Assembly (NCBI RefSeq): GCF_009928445.1
Contig: NZ_JAABNO010000014.1
Coordinates: 1-64,000, forward strand
Reading direction: 5' to 3'
DNA from: Clostridium sp. C8-1-8
GTDB lineage: Bacteria > Bacillota > Clostridia > Clostridiales > Clostridiaceae
DNA length: 64,000 nt
Shown here in pieces: positions 43,469-52,062 of this stretch (within the stretch, counting starts at the first letter, position 1; the number at the start of each line of letters is the position of its first letter). The notes beneath the pieces are model-generated. The model was not told where the DNA came from and ran no database searches. It worked only from the letters and a program-made list of their open reading frames with translations. A program made the translations under genes and the position numbers.

Positions 43469-44536
43469 ATGATAAGATATATAAAAAACTTAGGAATATA
43501 CATATTAGTAGCCATAGTATTACAGATTGGAGTATTATATTATATCAATAATAAGTATTTGGGTGGTTTTAGTGGAAGCTTGGAGCAAACAAAATCCAAA
43601 ACAGTAGCAGCTAGTACTTCAGAAAATAATGTGAGCAAAGCTAATGGTACTAATTCCAGCAGTGTAACAGATGATAACATAACAAAATTTAATGTTCCAG
43701 AAGAAGCTAAAGAAATACAATTGTCAAAAGAAGCTGATAAATTAGCTTATGTTGTAGATGGCAATCTTCAGGTTGTATATAAGTCAGAGAAAGTATCCAT
43801 AGACAGTGATGGATTGAAATTATTAAAGTATCAGTGGTTTAATGAAGGTAGTTTAATTCTTGCTTTAGCAAAAGAAAATAGTACATATGTATCTTTTTAT
43901 AAATATGATCTTAGCACTAAGGATAAGACCTTATTATCCTCTTTGTCTCTTAAGGATAAAAAATCTTCAATTGATAGTATAATTAGTTCTCCCTTAAAAG
44001 ACTTGATATTTGCAAGAGTGACTTCAAGTGCAGGAAGTAGCGATATATATAAATTAAATGTAAGAAATGAATTTGAAAAGGTTGATTTAAATGAAAGTAA
44101 AATTAAAGATGTATATTTAATACCTCATGAAGACAAGCTCGTGTATAATTCTTCTCTAAGTAATAATGTTTATGTAACTTACTTAGAAAATAAGTTGGCT
44201 TTCAATCAAAAAGGACTAACTAGAATACTTGGTGTGGATAAGTCAGAAAATGTTTATGTAGGAATAACAAGTGGCAACAGCATAAGTAAGATATTTTATG
44301 GTGCCATAAGTGAAAAAACCTCTAGCTGGAAAAGTATAATATTAAATAATCCAATACAAGTTGATGATTTGGATAGTATTTTTGTTGTAAATGATACTAT
44401 ATACAAGGTTAACAGAGAACAGAATAAATTAGAAGATTTAAATGGAAATAACAATATGTCTTTTAAAGGAACGTTTATTACTGTTTCTAATGGAAAGATT
44501 TTAAGCAAGGAAAATGGACAAGTATATATAAATTAG
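43469..44536 (+). CDS. Signal-anchored surface protein, possible beta-propeller
   Basis: A 355 aa protein: transmembrane anchor (about residues 5-25), Ser/Thr/Asn-rich linker to about 70, then strand-rich sequence with repeating units of the form LAYVVDGNLQVVYKS, LILALAKENSTYVSFYKYDL, DKLVYNSSLSNNVYV. The repeats suggest a WD/TolB-like beta-propeller, with no catalytic signature. The start is ATG at 43469, behind AGGGGGAAAA, ten bases after the glycosidase stop; an overlapping upstream start at 43418 is not needed. As the third gene of the cluster it may bind the same surface polymer. Function unknown. Confidence 0.75.
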   Translation: MIRYIKNLGIYILVAIVLQIGVLYYINNKYLGGFSGSLEQTKSKTVAASTSENNVSKANGTNSSSVTDDNITKFNVPEEAKEIQLSKEADKLAYVVDGNLQVVYKSEKVSIDSDGLKLLKYQWFNEGSLILALAKENSTYVSFYKYDLSTKDKTLLSSLSLKDKKSSIDSIISSPLKDLIFARVTSSAGSSDIYKLNVRNEFEKVDLNESKIKDVYLIPHEDKLVYNSSLSNNVYVTYLENKLAFNQKGLTRILGVDKSENVYVGITSGNSISKIFYGAISEKTSSWKSIILNNPIQVDDLDSIFVVNDTIYKVNREQNKLEDLNGNNNMSFKGTFITVSNGKILSKENGQVYIN

Positions 44537-44564
44537 AAAAAATTATTTAGGATTTGCTAAAGTA

Positions 44565-44612
44565 CATGTTGTAATTAAGTCGTCAGTTATACCACGCTTA
44601 AATGGGCTTGTG
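44565..44612. repeat. Family A repeat, decayed arm
   Basis: GCTAAAGTACATGTTGTAAT and TAAGTCGTCAGTTATACCACG track the family A left arm (GTTAAAGTACTGTGTTGAAATTAAGTGGTCAGTCATC) with many changes; the right arm is lost. Confidence 0.55.
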
Positions 44613-44617
44613 TAAAG

Positions 44618-44657
44618 AATTCGCTAGAGAAAATTGATTCTTTAGCGAATTTTTATT
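44618..44657 (+). terminator. Terminator downstream of the VanY cluster
   Basis: AATTCGCTA and TAGCGAATT pair, extended by AGAG/CTTT inside, followed by TTTTTATT. It lies about 80 bases after the last gene. Nothing is recognised in 44658-44887 except the region where a promoter for the next gene must lie. Confidence 0.85.
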
Positions 44658-44887
44658 CCTACAAAGGATTAAATCTTATATAATTATGTTTAATAATATA
44701 TAACAAATTTTAAATACCCTAATGGTAAGTAATTCTTATGTAGTAAGGATGGATTGAAGTAATCTGTGACTATATGATATAATTATACTTTAGACTAGAC
44801 AGTATAGTATGCTTTTTATATTATTGTAAATAAGTAATAAAAACTCTGTAGTAAAGAGTGAAAAAGAATAGGAGAAAGTAGGACAAG

Positions 44888-45523
44888 ATGAGAGAGAAAC
44901 TATTAGATATTATCATAATGATTCCGGCTATATTAATCGGTTTTACATTTCATGAATATGCTCATGCTAAAGTTGCTGATATTGTTGGGGATAAGACTCC
45001 TAGGTTTCAAGGTAGATTAACATTAAATCCATTAGCACACATAGATCCAATTGGATTTTTATTAATACTTGTTATGAAGTTTGGTTGGGCAAAACCAGTT
45101 CAAGTGAACAGGAGAAATTTTAAAAACGGATATAAAGATGATTTAAAGGTTACAATAGCAGGCCCTTTAGCTAATTTATTTGTTGCTATAGTGTTTTCAG
45201 TCATATTTGGGTTAGCTTTTAGATTCTATTTTGTAGACAATTATTCACAGCTTTCTAAAGTTGTAATTGACATTTTAAATGCAATAATTGTGATAAATAT
45301 TAACCTTTTTGTTTTTAACTTATTGCCGTTGCCGGGGCTTGATGGATTTGGAATATTAGAAGATTTATTTCCATCATTCTTTAGTAAGATATCTGATTCG
45401 CTTTATAGATATCAATTTATAATAATAGCATTGATAGCTTTTGGTGGTGCTAAATTTTTAGCTATACCAACGGGTGCTATTCAGGATTTGTGTGGTAAGC
45501 TGATTACAGCCATTGCTTTATAA
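44888..45523 (+). CDS. M50 family (site-2 protease-like) membrane metalloprotease
   Basis: Intramembrane zinc protease of 211 aa of the small minimal group, without a PDZ domain. The HEYAH zinc motif is at residues 21-25 and the third ligand aspartate in LPLPGLDGFG at about 155; NPLAHIDPIG between them is typical. About five to six hydrophobic segments are seen. Members cleave membrane substrates such as anti-sigma factors; this clade has few tested examples. Start ATG after GGAGAAAG. It precedes trmB by 13 bases and probably shares its transcript. Confidence 0.92.
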   Translation: MREKLLDIIIMIPAILIGFTFHEYAHAKVADIVGDKTPRFQGRLTLNPLAHIDPIGFLLILVMKFGWAKPVQVNRRNFKNGYKDDLKVTIAGPLANLFVAIVFSVIFGLAFRFYFVDNYSQLSKVVIDILNAIIVININLFVFNLLPLPGLDGFGILEDLFPSFFSKISDSLYRYQFIIIALIAFGGAKFLAIPTGAIQDLCGKLITAIAL

Positions 45524-45536
45524 ATAGGAGGACTAT

Positions 45537-46172
45537 ATGAGACTTAGGAAAAAATGGTGGGCAAGACCAGAATTAGAACAAGCAGAAAATGTTGTTATCA
45601 ATCCATCTGAGCTTAAAGGAAAGTGGAATGAGGAATTTAATAATAATAAACCTATCCACTTAGAGTTAGGATGCGGAAGAGGCAAGTTTATTAGTGAAAA
45701 AGCAGCAGCTTTTCCAGATATAAATCATATTGCAGTTGATTTAAAGGACGAAGTACTTATTTATGCATTAAAAAAAGTAAACGAAGCTGAGGTGCCAAAT
45801 GTAAGACTGATACCAATGAATATATCATTTATTGGAGATGTTTTTGAAAAAGATGAGGTAAGTAAGATTTATATCAATTTCTGCAATCCTTGGCCAAAGG
45901 AAAGACATAAAAAGAGAAGACTTACTCATAGTGGTTTTCTGAATACGTATAAGAACTTCCTAGCGCCTAAAAGTGAAATTTGGTTTAAAACAGATGATAT
46001 AGGTCTATTTGATGAATCTCAAGAGTACTTTAAGGAAAGTGGGTTTTCACTTGAATTTGTAACTTATGATCTACATAATTCAGATTTTAACGATAATATA
46101 ATGACTGAGTATGAATCTAAGTTCACATCTTTAGGAATGAAAACTATGTTTTTGATAGCTAAACTTAAATAA
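45537..46172 (+). CDS. trmB: tRNA (guanine-N7-)-methyltransferase TrmB
   Basis: SAM-dependent enzyme forming m7G46 in tRNA variable loops. The SAM site reads [12 protein letters not shown] (about residues 37-48), followed by AVDLKDEV and the family signature [16 protein letters not shown]. 211 aa, standard. Start ATG after AGGAGG, 13 bases beyond the M50 protease gene. A terminator follows. Confidence 0.97.
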   Translation: MRLRKKWWARPELEQAENVVINPSELKGKWNEEFNNNKPIHLELGCGRGKFISEKAAAFPDINHIAVDLKDEVLIYALKKVNEAEVPNVRLIPMNISFIGDVFEKDEVSKIYINFCNPWPKERHKKRRLTHSGFLNTYKNFLAPKSEIWFKTDDIGLFDESQEYFKESGFSLEFVTYDLHNSDFNDNIMTEYESKFTSLGMKTMFLIAKLK

Positions 46173-46187
46173 TTAATGTGGAAAGAA

Positions 46188-46210
46188 AGTCGCATCAGCG
46201 GCTTTTTTTG
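46188..46210 (+). terminator. Terminator of trmB
   Basis: AGTCGC and GCGGCT pair (one wobble) around ATCA, followed by seven Ts. Confidence 0.85.
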
Positions 46211-46239
46211 CTGTCTATGGAAGTGTAAAGTTTTTTCTG

Positions 46240-46365
46240 TATAAAACGACTAACTTCAAGGGCTCATAACATCTATTTAGGATTAACAGTAAAAAATAAA
46301 GTATATTAATCTGCTATATTTTCCTTACATACGTCAAGAAAGGTAGAAGCAAAAAATCAGCGATT
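46240..46365 (+). repeat. Family B dispersed repeat, decayed copy
   Basis: AAAAAATAAAGTATATTAATCTG, TATATTTTCCTTACATACGTC, then AAGAAAGGTAGAAGCAAAA parallel the family B second half (ATTATGTCGCC...TTTTCCTAATATACATTCGGAAAGGCAGATGCGCAAA). Confidence 0.55.
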
Positions 46366-46469
46366 TAGACATAGATAAGTAACATACATAAAAATAGTAT
46401 TTAATCAAATAATAGATATAGCCATTAAAAGTTAATAAAAATCCTATAACACTAAAAGGAGTGGTGAAA

Positions 46470-46712
46470 ATGAGCGAAAATTCAACAAGAACCATTGTAG
46501 GGGTTGTTAAGGATAGCAATGATGAGATAGAAGCATATAAGCTGGATAGCGGAGAGATAGTTCAAAAGGAAGAAGCTATAAGCCTAGCAAAGGAAGGAAA
46601 GATAACAGGAGTACAAGTTTCAACTTCTAGAAAAGGTGAGCCTTATTTGAGAAGTTATCCTGATGGTACTAAAGATAATAATTTAGATAGTTTACCAGAA
46701 GTAAAATATTAG
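46470..46712 (+). CDS. DUF3892 family protein
   Basis: An 80 aa protein with the DUF3892 core: a strand pair IVGVVKDSNDEIEAYKL, then SGEIVQKEEAISLAKEGKI and the conserved GVQVSTSRKGEPYLRSYPDG ending. No enzymatic motif, signal peptide or membrane segment is seen; the fold is likely a small beta-alpha domain of unknown role that recurs in Firmicutes. The start is ATG at 46470, after AAAGGAGTGG; the GTG at 46461 lies inside the binding region. Its stop abuts the first unit of the tandem family B array. Confidence 0.85.
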   Translation: MSENSTRTIVGVVKDSNDEIEAYKLDSGEIVQKEEAISLAKEGKITGVQVSTSRKGEPYLRSYPDGTKDNNLDSLPEVKY

Positions 46713-47076
46713 GCAGATGCGAAAAAATAGCTAAAGAAAAACGCTTTAGCTATTTTATTCTTTAACAAAATACATTTTAAATATAACTTAGGATAATTAT
46801 GGGTGGCCTGCTTAAAAGCTTATGAAATGAAAGAATAAAATAGAAAAAATATGTCGCCTGCCAGATTTTCCTCATATCCATTCGGAAAGGCAGATGCGAA
46901 AAAAATAGCTAAAGAAAAACGCTTTAGCTATTTTATTCTTTAACAAAATACATTTTAAATATAACTTAGGATAATTATGGGTGGCCTGCTTAAAAGCTTA
47001 TGAAATGAAAGAATAAAATAGAAAAAATATGTCGCCTGCCAGATTTTCCTCATATCCATTCGGAAAGGCAGATGCG
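46712..47076. repeat. Tandem duplication of a family B / terminator unit (177 and 178 bp)
   Basis: Units begin with GGCAGATGCG at 46712, 46889 and 47067. The first two units are 177 and 178 bp and differ only by one extra A in the A-run; the third is partial, running into the ppx terminator. Each unit holds a terminator hairpin (TAGCTAAAG/CTTTAGCTA) and a full family B element ending in CATTCGGAAAG. Near identity indicates a recent duplication. It separates the convergent DUF3892 and ppx genes. Confidence 0.95.
46722..46760 (+). terminator. Terminator of the DUF3892 gene (first of three identical hairpins)
   Basis: AAAATAGCTAAAG and CTTTAGCTATTTT pair around AAAAACG, then ATTCTTT. The same hairpin recurs at 46899-46938 in the second repeat unit. 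Confidence 0.85.
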
Positions 47077-47117
47077 CAAAAAAATAGCTAAAGAAAAACG
47101 CTTTAGCTATTTTTTTA
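47077..47117. terminator. Terminator of ppx (third hairpin, bidirectional)
   Basis: AAAAAAATAGCTAAAG and CTTTAGCTATTTTTTT pair around AAAAACG; read on the minus strand it follows the ppx stop codon, which lies in its arm. Confidence 0.88.
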
Positions 47118-48618
47118 CCACAACTAATTTCCTATCATAAATCTCATAAAATTTATTACTTGCTCTCATTGCTTGACCTATTTCTAAGATTAAATCATTT
47201 TCTGAGCTTAGACATAACAAAACTGTATCTTCATCTATGATTACCTCAAAATCCTTTATTGCCCCTTCTAAACTTCTGTCAAGTCCCTCAGCAATTCTTA
47301 AAAGAATACCTATACTTTCTATGGCGTCTATATCCATTCTGTTAATTATGCTGGAATACTTAATAAAAGGGAGCTGGAAATTGTTATTTCGATGCATTGA
47401 TGCTATCAAAGCACTCATAAGGATCTCACGATGAGAGAGGCCGCTTATAGCTGAGTTAAGTATTATATAAAGGGAATGGATGTGATGATCATAGTACCTT
47501 ATACTAGTTCCGCAATCATGCAATAGGGAAGCTGTTTTAATTATATTAGAATATTCATCTCCAAGTCGATGAAGTGGTTTTAGCTCTTTAAAAAGCTTAC
47601 CAGTGATTTCGTGTACCTTAACAGCATGCTTTCTATTTATATTTAAGGTTTCGACTATACCGTCTATGCTATAATCCAATATATCATCCCAAGCTGTTGT
47701 ATAATTGTTATTTAAGTATTCCTGAAGAATCCCTTCCCTGAGACCTCTGCCACAGATTTTTATATTCTTTATAGAAAGAAGTTGTACTAGTTTGTCAAGA
47801 ATTATTATGCCGCCAAATATTACATCTGCTCTATCTACTGACAAACCTTCAACTTTACTTCGCCCTTTTAGATTTTTACATTTTAGAAGATTATATATTT
47901 CACTTAGATCATAATCATCAAAGGAATAATTGTGTAGAGTTCCTATTGGGTACCTCTTTGTGTGTTTTTGAATTTTAGCTATGTTTCTTATGGTGCCACC
48001 AATTCCTATTATGCTATCGAACTCAGTATCAAATAGCCAAGGTATACTTTTTATTGCATCTTCCACATAGCTAGTAGCTGCTAGACAATTATTGTAGCTT
48101 ATAACGTCTGTAAGTTCATAGTCATTTGATATATTAATACATCCTAAGGGAATGGTTATCTTTTTTATTATTTCATTATTTTTTATCCAAGCTAAATGTG
48201 TATGATTGCCACTTATATCAACCATAAGTGAATTTTTATAATAAAGACTATTCTTTATGCTTAAATGATTATAGTAAATTTCTTCATCAAAGTTTAAAAT
48301 TTTAATTTTTAAAGAAAGCTCTTTTTCTATTTTATCTTTAAGGATTTTTTTATTAGTAGCGCACCTTAAAGCTTCAGTTGCAACAAGAATAATTTCAGAG
48401 GCACCTGATTCTATACATAGAGCTTTAAATGCTCTTAGAGTAGATAAAGTCTTTTCCATCTTCTCTACAGATATAGCAGAGGTCTTTGATATATCTTCAC
48501 CTAATCGTATAGTTTCTTTAATCTCATCAATTATTTTAAAGTAACCCGAATCTTCAACTTGAGCAAGCATAACTCTAGTTGAGTTAGATCCAAGATCTAT
48601 TACTCCGAATCTTTTCAT
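47107..48618 (-). CDS. ppx: Ppx/GppA family exopolyphosphatase or pppGpp phosphatase
   Basis: ASKHA-fold phosphatase of 503 aa. The N-terminal domain begins GVIDLGSNSTRV (residues 5-16), with the second phosphate-binding loop as LMVDISGNHTHLAW and the third at IIGIGGTIRNIAK. Usual members have DIGGGSTE in the second loop; here it reads DISGNHTH, so two glycines and the Ser-Thr-Glu are altered. An HD-like C-terminal helical domain carries LLHDCGTSI and an H...H pattern (YYDHHIHSLYII). The altered loop may change or lower catalysis. It acts on polyphosphate or pppGpp by family. Single gene, start ATG after GGAGATTT. Confidence 0.88.
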   Translation of the reverse strand: MKRFGVIDLGSNSTRVMLAQVEDSGYFKIIDEIKETIRLGEDISKTSAISVEKMEKTLSTLRAFKALCIESGASEIILVATEALRCATNKKILKDKIEKELSLKIKILNFDEEIYYNHLSIKNSLYYKNSLMVDISGNHTHLAWIKNNEIIKKITIPLGCINISNDYELTDVISYNNCLAATSYVEDAIKSIPWLFDTEFDSIIGIGGTIRNIAKIQKHTKRYPIGTLHNYSFDDYDLSEIYNLLKCKNLKGRSKVEGLSVDRADVIFGGIIILDKLVQLLSIKNIKICGRGLREGILQEYLNNNYTTAWDDILDYSIDGIVETLNINRKHAVKVHEITGKLFKELKPLHRLGDEYSNIIKTASLLHDCGTSIRYYDHHIHSLYIILNSAISGLSHREILMSALIASMHRNNNFQLPFIKYSSIINRMDIDAIESIGILLRIAEGLDRSLEGAIKDFEVIIDEDTVLLCLSSENDLILEIGQAMRASNKFYEIYDRKLVVVKK

Positions 48619-48764
48619 AAATAAATCTCCTTAACGTAGCCTATAATAAAATAGAATATTTGTTCAATAAATTCATAAAGGTATATTAATATATTAACAT
48701 ATTTAGCTGTACAACTTCATGATAAAATTTATATTTTTTGTTCTTTAGGTAACTATATTTTAGA

Positions 48765-48830
48765 TATTTTTTGCATAAGTATATAGACATCTTAAATTTA
48801 GATATGGAAGAAAGAATAAAAAAAGCTTAA
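48765..48830 (+). repeat. Family B dispersed repeat, 5' portion
   Basis: TATTTTAGATATTTTTTGCA, TAAGTATATAGACATC, TTAAATTTAGATATGG and AAGAAAGAATAAAAAAAGC follow the family B first half and stop about 25 bases before the argS promoter. Upstream of it, 48619-48764 shows nothing else. Confidence 0.65.
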
Positions 48831-48853
48831 AATTTATTTATATTCAGTTGGTG

Positions 48854-48883
48854 TTGACAAGAAAAAAATTTATTGGATATAAT
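48854..48883 (+). promoter_or_regulatory. Predicted sigma-A promoter of argS
   Basis: Perfect TTGACA at 48854-48859 and perfect TATAAT at 48878-48883, 18 bases apart, about 30 bases before the T-box stem I. Confidence 0.8.
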
Positions 48884-48909
48884 ATAGATAATAAAATAAA
48901 AAAAATCTA

Positions 48910-49126
48910 AGAAAAGAAGAGTACTTTACTTAATTCTTTTAGCGAGCAGGGGATGGTGTAAGCCCTGTAAGATAGAGTAAGGGAAAAGAGCCTTGGAGAT
49001 GCTGCTTGAAAAATTGTAGTAGGGCATGCCGCATTATGCGTTATAATTATGAGTGGGTTATTTAACCAATAGAAGTGGTACCGCGGATATAAGTTCGTCT
49101 CTAAAAATCGAGACGGACTTTTTTTA
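48910..49126 (+). promoter_or_regulatory. T-box leader of argS
   Basis: The conserved T-box core AAGTGGTACCGCGG lies at 49073-49086, preceded by stem I with GGGGATGGTGTAAGCCC and CCTTGGAGATGCTGCTT. A candidate specifier is AGA at 48974-48976 (in GATAGAGTAAGG), which would read arginine tRNA and fits the gene downstream; the specifier call is tentative. The terminator AAGTTCGTCTC / GAGACGGACTT with eight Ts follows, and the TGGTACC stretch can form the antiterminator. Uncharged tRNA-Arg should stabilise read-through into argS. Confidence 0.93.
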
Positions 49127-49127
49127 A
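49091..49127 (+). terminator. Regulated terminator of the argS T-box
   Basis: AAGTTCGTCTC pairs with GAGACGGACTT (one wobble) around TAAAAATC, then TTTTTTT. About 200 bases with no recognised feature separate it from argS. Confidence 0.92.
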
Positions 49128-49327
49128 CGTTTAAGCATTCTATATAAATAAAACAGTTTAATTAATAAGCAGAAGTTTGCCTTTTATAAAAGAAGCTATA
49201 AAAAGCAACTTTTAGAATTATATTTTTCTATGTAGAGTTTCAAGGCTATACAAACAAAAGGAAGAGTTGCAATAGAAATAAATTGCCATAGAGTAATTGT
49301 TTTTATATAGATTTAGGAGGAGATACA

Positions 49328-51019
49328 ATGGATTATAAGAAGCTTACAGCTGAAAGACTAAAAGAGCATTTAGAAATAGATGTGGATACCTTAGAAGGCT
49401 TTATAGAGGTACCACCAAGACCAGAAATGGGAGACTTTGCATTTCCATGCTTCCAACTAGCGAAGTCTTTAAAGAAAGCACCTAATATAATAGCTTCAGA
49501 GCTAAAAGATAAGATCAATGCAGAAGGGTATGAAAGAGTAGAAAATTTAGGACCTTACGTAAACTTCTTTGTAGATAAAGGGACATTTACAAAAAATACA
49601 GTTGATAAGATATTAGTTGAAAAAGAGTGCTATGGTTCTTCAACAGCTGGCGATGGAGAAAATATAATAGTAGAATATTCATCTCCAAACATAGCTAAGC
49701 CATTTCATGTAGGACACTTATCAACAACAGTTATCGGAAATTCTCTTTATAAAATGTTTTCATTTGAAGGTTATAATGTGGAGAGGATAAACCATCTAGG
49801 AGACTGGGGAACACAGTTTGGTAAGCTTATATCAGCTTATAAGAGATGGGTTGATGAAGAAGCTTTAGAGAAACATCCTATTTCAGAACTACTTAGAATA
49901 TATGTAAAATTCCATGATGAAGCAGATAAAGATCCTTCCTTAGAAGATGAAGGAAGAATGTACTTTAAGAAACTTGAACAAGGTGACAGTGAAGCTGTAG
50001 CTCTTTGGGATAGATTTAGAAAGCTTTCTTTAAAAGAATTTAACAATATATATGAAATGCTAAATGTAGACTTTGATTCTTGGGCAGGAGAAAGTTTCTA
50101 CAATGATAAGATGGATAGCATAGTTAAAGAACTAGCGGAAAAGGGACTTTTGGTTGAGAGCAATGGAGCTAAAGTAGTTATGCTAGATGAGTATAACATG
50201 CCTCCGTGTATAGTGTTAAAGTCTGATGGCGCATCAATATATGCTACAAGAGATTTAGCTGCTGCTATGTATAGAAAGAAAACTTATGATTTCTCAAAGG
50301 CAATATATGTAGTTGGTAAGGATCAGGCGCTACATTTTAATCAAGTATTTAAGGTTTTAGAGTTAGCAGGTCATGAATGGGCTAAGAATTGTATTCACGT
50401 CCCATTTGGAATAGTAAGATTTGCTGAGAAAAAGCTATCTACTAGAAAAGGGGATGTAATACTATTAGATGAATTATTATCAGAAGCTGTATCTAAGACT
50501 TTAGAAGTAATAAATGAAAAAAATCCAACTCTTGAGAACAAAGAGGAAGTAGCTAAAAAGGTTGGAATTGGTGCAGTGGTATTTACTTATTTAAGAAATA
50601 GTAGAGAAAGAGATATAGTATTTGATTGGAAAGAGATATTGAACTTTGAAGGAGAGACAGGACCTTATGTTCAGTATACTTATGCTAGAGCAAAGAGCAT
50701 ACTTAGAAAAGTTGGAGAAGTATCAGAAGAAAGCGATTTTTCAAAGCTTCAATCAAAAGAAGAGTTTGAGCTTGTTAAGACTTTAGACGGATTCCAAGCT
50801 AGCATATTATATGCTATAGAAAAGCTTGAACCTTCTGTTGTTACTAGATATGTAATAGATGTAGCAAAGGCCTTCAATAAGTTCTATAATGCTCATTCTG
50901 TAGCAAATGTTGATGATATAAGCCTAAAGAGTGCCAGAATAAAACTAGTTGAAGCTACTTGTCAGGTAATAAAAAATGGCCTAGGTTTAATAGGCATAGA
51001 AACAGTTGAGAAGATGTAA
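49328..51019 (+). CDS. argS: Arginyl-tRNA synthetase
   Basis: Class I synthetase charging tRNA-Arg. The HIGH signature appears as HVGHL in [16 protein letters not shown] (about residue 125), and the KMSKS region is replaced by KLSTRKGDV, as is common for ArgRS. The N-terminal Add-1 domain and the DALR C-terminal domain (from about 440) frame the Rossmann core. 563 aa. Start ATG after AGGAGGAG. A T-box leader controls it. The exonuclease gene follows two bases after its stop and is probably co-transcribed. Confidence 0.97.
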   Translation: MDYKKLTAERLKEHLEIDVDTLEGFIEVPPRPEMGDFAFPCFQLAKSLKKAPNIIASELKDKINAEGYERVENLGPYVNFFVDKGTFTKNTVDKILVEKECYGSSTAGDGENIIVEYSSPNIAKPFHVGHLSTTVIGNSLYKMFSFEGYNVERINHLGDWGTQFGKLISAYKRWVDEEALEKHPISELLRIYVKFHDEADKDPSLEDEGRMYFKKLEQGDSEAVALWDRFRKLSLKEFNNIYEMLNVDFDSWAGESFYNDKMDSIVKELAEKGLLVESNGAKVVMLDEYNMPPCIVLKSDGASIYATRDLAAAMYRKKTYDFSKAIYVVGKDQALHFNQVFKVLELAGHEWAKNCIHVPFGIVRFAEKKLSTRKGDVILLDELLSEAVSKTLEVINEKNPTLENKEEVAKKVGIGAVVFTYLRNSRERDIVFDWKEILNFEGETGPYVQYTYARAKSILRKVGEVSEESDFSKLQSKEEFELVKTLDGFQASILYAIEKLEPSVVTRYVIDVAKAFNKFYNAHSVANVDDISLKSARIKLVEATCQVIKNGLGLIGIETVEKM

Positions 51020-51021
51020 GC

Positions 51022-51825
51022 ATGGAGTTTATAACTCAAAACCATATTCTAAAGTTAGAGGAAGACTTATATAGTAAATATAATTTAAATAAGATTGCGT
51101 TTATTGATATAGAAGCAACTGGTTTTGATAAGCTAAATAATAAGGTCTTTGCTATCTCTGTAGGTAAGTTTGAAAATAAGATATTTAAAAATGAAATCTT
51201 GTTTTGTGAACATAATGAAGAAAAAATTCTTCTAGAAAGCTTTTTAAAGATTGTAAAAGATAGAAGGGTTTGGTGTACTTTCAATGGATTAGCTTTTGAT
51301 GAACCATTCATACTTGAAAGATTGAGTATAAATAATCTTGAAATTCCTAAAATAGATAAACATATAGATTTTTATAGGGAGATAGCTCCCTATAAAAACT
51401 CATTAAACTTAAGTGGATGTTCGCTAAAAGATATGGAGAGGTATTTAGGAGTACAGAGAGAAGACAGTATTAATGGTAAAGAATGTAGAGATGCTTATTT
51501 TGATTATTTAAGTACTGGTGATGAAGAAATAAAAAAGAAAATAATACTTCATAATATGGAGGATGTGTCCAACTTGCCTTTATTATTTCTCATATTAAAG
51601 GATATCGAAATAAAAGGATTAAGAAGAGATGATTTACTTTCCAAAAATCAAAAACATTATATAAAGTATTTAAGTAAGAAAAAGGGTGTTGAATTAGACA
51701 AAAGAGCTTTTGGAAATATGTCAAAGAAAACTGCGTCTAAGATCATATATGAGCTTATTCAAAACAAAGTGAATACTAGTAAGATTAAAGAGATATTGGA
51801 CAATAAGCAAGCTGGGCATCAATGA
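51022..51825 (+). CDS. Ribonuclease H-fold exonuclease domain protein (YprB-like)
   Basis: A 267 aa member of the YprB/RNase H-like group, predicted 3'-5' exonuclease. Exo-type motifs are AFIDIEATGF (residues 25-34, metal Asp and Glu), WCTFNGLAFDEPFI (Asp) and HNMEDVSNLPLL (Asp), with helical tail to 267. It starts two bases after argS. A paralogous, more diverged protein lies at 55153-55842. Substrate, DNA or RNA, is unknown; co-transcription with argS suggests RNA but this is weak. Confidence 0.85.
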   Translation: MEFITQNHILKLEEDLYSKYNLNKIAFIDIEATGFDKLNNKVFAISVGKFENKIFKNEILFCEHNEEKILLESFLKIVKDRRVWCTFNGLAFDEPFILERLSINNLEIPKIDKHIDFYREIAPYKNSLNLSGCSLKDMERYLGVQREDSINGKECRDAYFDYLSTGDEEIKKKIILHNMEDVSNLPLLFLILKDIEIKGLRRDDLLSKNQKHYIKYLSKKKGVELDKRAFGNMSKKTASKIIYELIQNKVNTSKIKEILDNKQAGHQ

Positions 51826-51837
51826 TGCCCATAATAT

Positions 51838-51873
51838 AAAAAAACGCTAAAGATTCTTTAGCGTTTTTTTATA
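51838..51873. terminator. Bidirectional terminator after the argS operon
   Basis: AAAAAAACGCTAAAG and CTTTAGCGTTTTTTT form a long stem with a tiny loop. A second hairpin, GGGCATC/GATGCCC at 51814-51830, overlaps the end of the exonuclease gene. Confidence 0.93.
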
Positions 51874-51875
51874 AT

Positions 51876-52049
51876 CTATTTCTTTATCGTTAATGGGGTA
51901 GTGCTAGATGAACAACCAGCACAGCTTGATGAAGAACAAGAACTACTACTGCTGCAATGACATTCACCTTTTGCAGAACTTCTTACGTTTTTAAATAATA
52001 TAAAACCTGCAACTGCAACTATTGCTAAAGTTATTAATATTTCTATCAT
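51876..52049 (-). CDS. FeoB-associated Cys-rich membrane protein
   Basis: A 57 aa protein read directly from the sequence: one transmembrane helix (IEILITLAIVAVAGFILF), a short basic stretch, then a Ser/Cys tail with the cysteines C30, C32, C38, C43 and C46 (ECHCSS, SCAGCS). Such proteins follow feoB in many Firmicutes and may bind or hand over ferrous iron at the membrane. Its start is 14 bases after the feoB stop, with AAGGTG upstream. It closes the feoA-feoB-feo-Cys operon. Confidence 0.93.
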   Translation of the reverse strand: MIEILITLAIVAVAGFILFKNVRSSAKGECHCSSSSSCSSSSCAGCSSSTTPLTIKK

Positions 52050-52062
52050 AAAAACACCTTCT

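Noticed and set aside
46712-47076. Possible CRISPR or satellite array
   Set aside because: Only two full units of 177-178 bp with no spacers and no cas genes; it is a simple tandem duplication of a dispersed repeat.
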